A model generated the notes under the pieces. The model had not been told where the DNA came from. It did no database searches and worked only from the letters and a program-made list of their open reading frames with translations. From a virus, in the IMG/VR virus record IMGVR_UViG_3300045996_000823, positions 1 to 28,309 of that record: 28,309 nt of DNA. One strand, given 5' to 3'. Position numbers and translations under genes: made by a program. Shown in pieces: positions 27,953 through 28,309 of this stretch (the first letter of the stretch is position 1; the number at the start of each line of letters is the position of its first letter).

Positions 27953-28309
27953 CAATAATATCCGAGAAAGGGAATGATGCGCCCCTGAAGGGTCAGCATC
28001 GGCTGGAGCAGCGCCACGACCTCGCCCTCCGCCTGGACGGAGATCAGCGAGAAATCGTGTAATGCCAGCCTGTCTGCGTCGGCCTCGCTGGAAACCCTAG
28101 CGACGCGCAGTCTGGCTCCGTTGGGGAAGTGCCAGATGCCGCCTTTGCGAACCGCTCCGGCCTGGGGCAGATAGTATTCGCACGCCATGTGCATGTTGGA
28201 GAAACTGACCGGCGTGCTCGCTGCCAGCAGGATATGGGCGGACGGCAGGGTGTTGGCGTGGTCAATGATGGTGTCGAAGGCGGTGATGCAGCGGCCCCAC
28301 GGGGTATCG
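27952..28309 (-). CDS. Partial protein upstream of TerL, terminase-ATPase-like pattern
   Basis: The frame is open to the right window edge, giving the last 118 residues of a longer protein; it ends LGYY with the stop overlapping the terL ATG. It contains HILLAASTPVSFSN, EYYLPQAGAVRKGGIWHFPN, GARLRVARVSSEADADRLAL and HDFSLISVQAEGEVVALLQP. These can be lined up, in order and with similar spacing, with a stretch of the TerL ATPase in the next gene (VFFRRR..., ALFPRTGATYHKG..., FPNGALLKLRHLW..., YSWLCFEELTNW). The Walker B acids are not obvious (SVQAEGE). It could be a degenerate terminase-type ATPase, a terminase partner, or unrelated. The small terminase, normally at this place, has not been seen. 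Confidence 0.6.
   Translation of the reverse strand, partial: DTPWGRCITAFDTIIDHANTLPSAHILLAASTPVSFSNMHMACEYYLPQAGAVRKGGIWHFPNGARLRVARVSSEADADRLALHDFSLISVQAEGEVVALLQPMLTLQGRIIPFLGYY

Noticed and set aside
1-28309. CRISPR arrays, tRNA or rRNA genes, attachment sites
   Set aside because: I saw no regular direct repeats with spacers, no tRNA-like cloverleaf and no rRNA sequence; no integrase is present to suggest an attachment site.

Overview
This window is a densely packed, GC-rich stretch of the late (structural) region of a tailed bacteriophage or prophage. Almost every gene reads on the minus strand, with ATGA or TGATG overlaps and short gaps. The HK97-type order (terminase, DUF4055 portal, MuF head protein, scaffold, coat) is clear. 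A ribbon-helix-helix protein of the RHH_4 type and the base composition suggest an alphaproteobacterial host, but this is only a hint. No integrase, replication or lysis genes are visible, so lifestyle cannot be told.

Read in the direction of transcription (right to left), positions 28309-23822 hold DNA packaging. A partial protein of unknown function is translationally coupled to the large terminase gene. That gene carries three separate in-frame mini-inteins, all at active-site motifs. Three small genes of unknown function follow. Positions 23716-17953 hold the portal, a small ribbon-helix-helix protein, a TylF-like methyltransferase, a MuF-like head protein and three small proteins. An IS605-family, tnpB-only insertion on the plus strand (about 19781-21013) sits in the short gap between methyltransferase and MuF. 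It is the only convincing plus-strand gene.

Positions 17952-17620 are the only gap above 300 bases. It holds a promoter-like pair, a strong stem-loop and two terminator-like hairpins on the minus strand, consistent with a short RNA or an attenuated leader. Scaffold (17619-16753) and major capsid protein (16596-15613) follow, separated by a gap full of hairpins. Small accessory head or neck candidates come next (15555-13520).

Positions 13468-1 hold an unusually rich receptor-binding and glycan-modifying set: an SGNH esterase fibre, two related small appendage proteins each paired with a larger protein, a SASA-like/LamG protein, a beta-helix tailspike, a large lyase-like protein, a LamG-type protein and one gene cut by the window edge. 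A short F-x3-F-x3-F peptide recurs in three of these late proteins and may be a docking signal. Tail tube, tape-measure and baseplate genes are not seen and may lie beyond the left edge, or the virion may be podovirus-like.

The most notable items are the triple-intein terminase (including a class 3 intein splitting the Walker A Lys-Thr), the terminase-like partner just upstream, and the TnpB element whose predicted guide matches the rebuilt empty insertion site.
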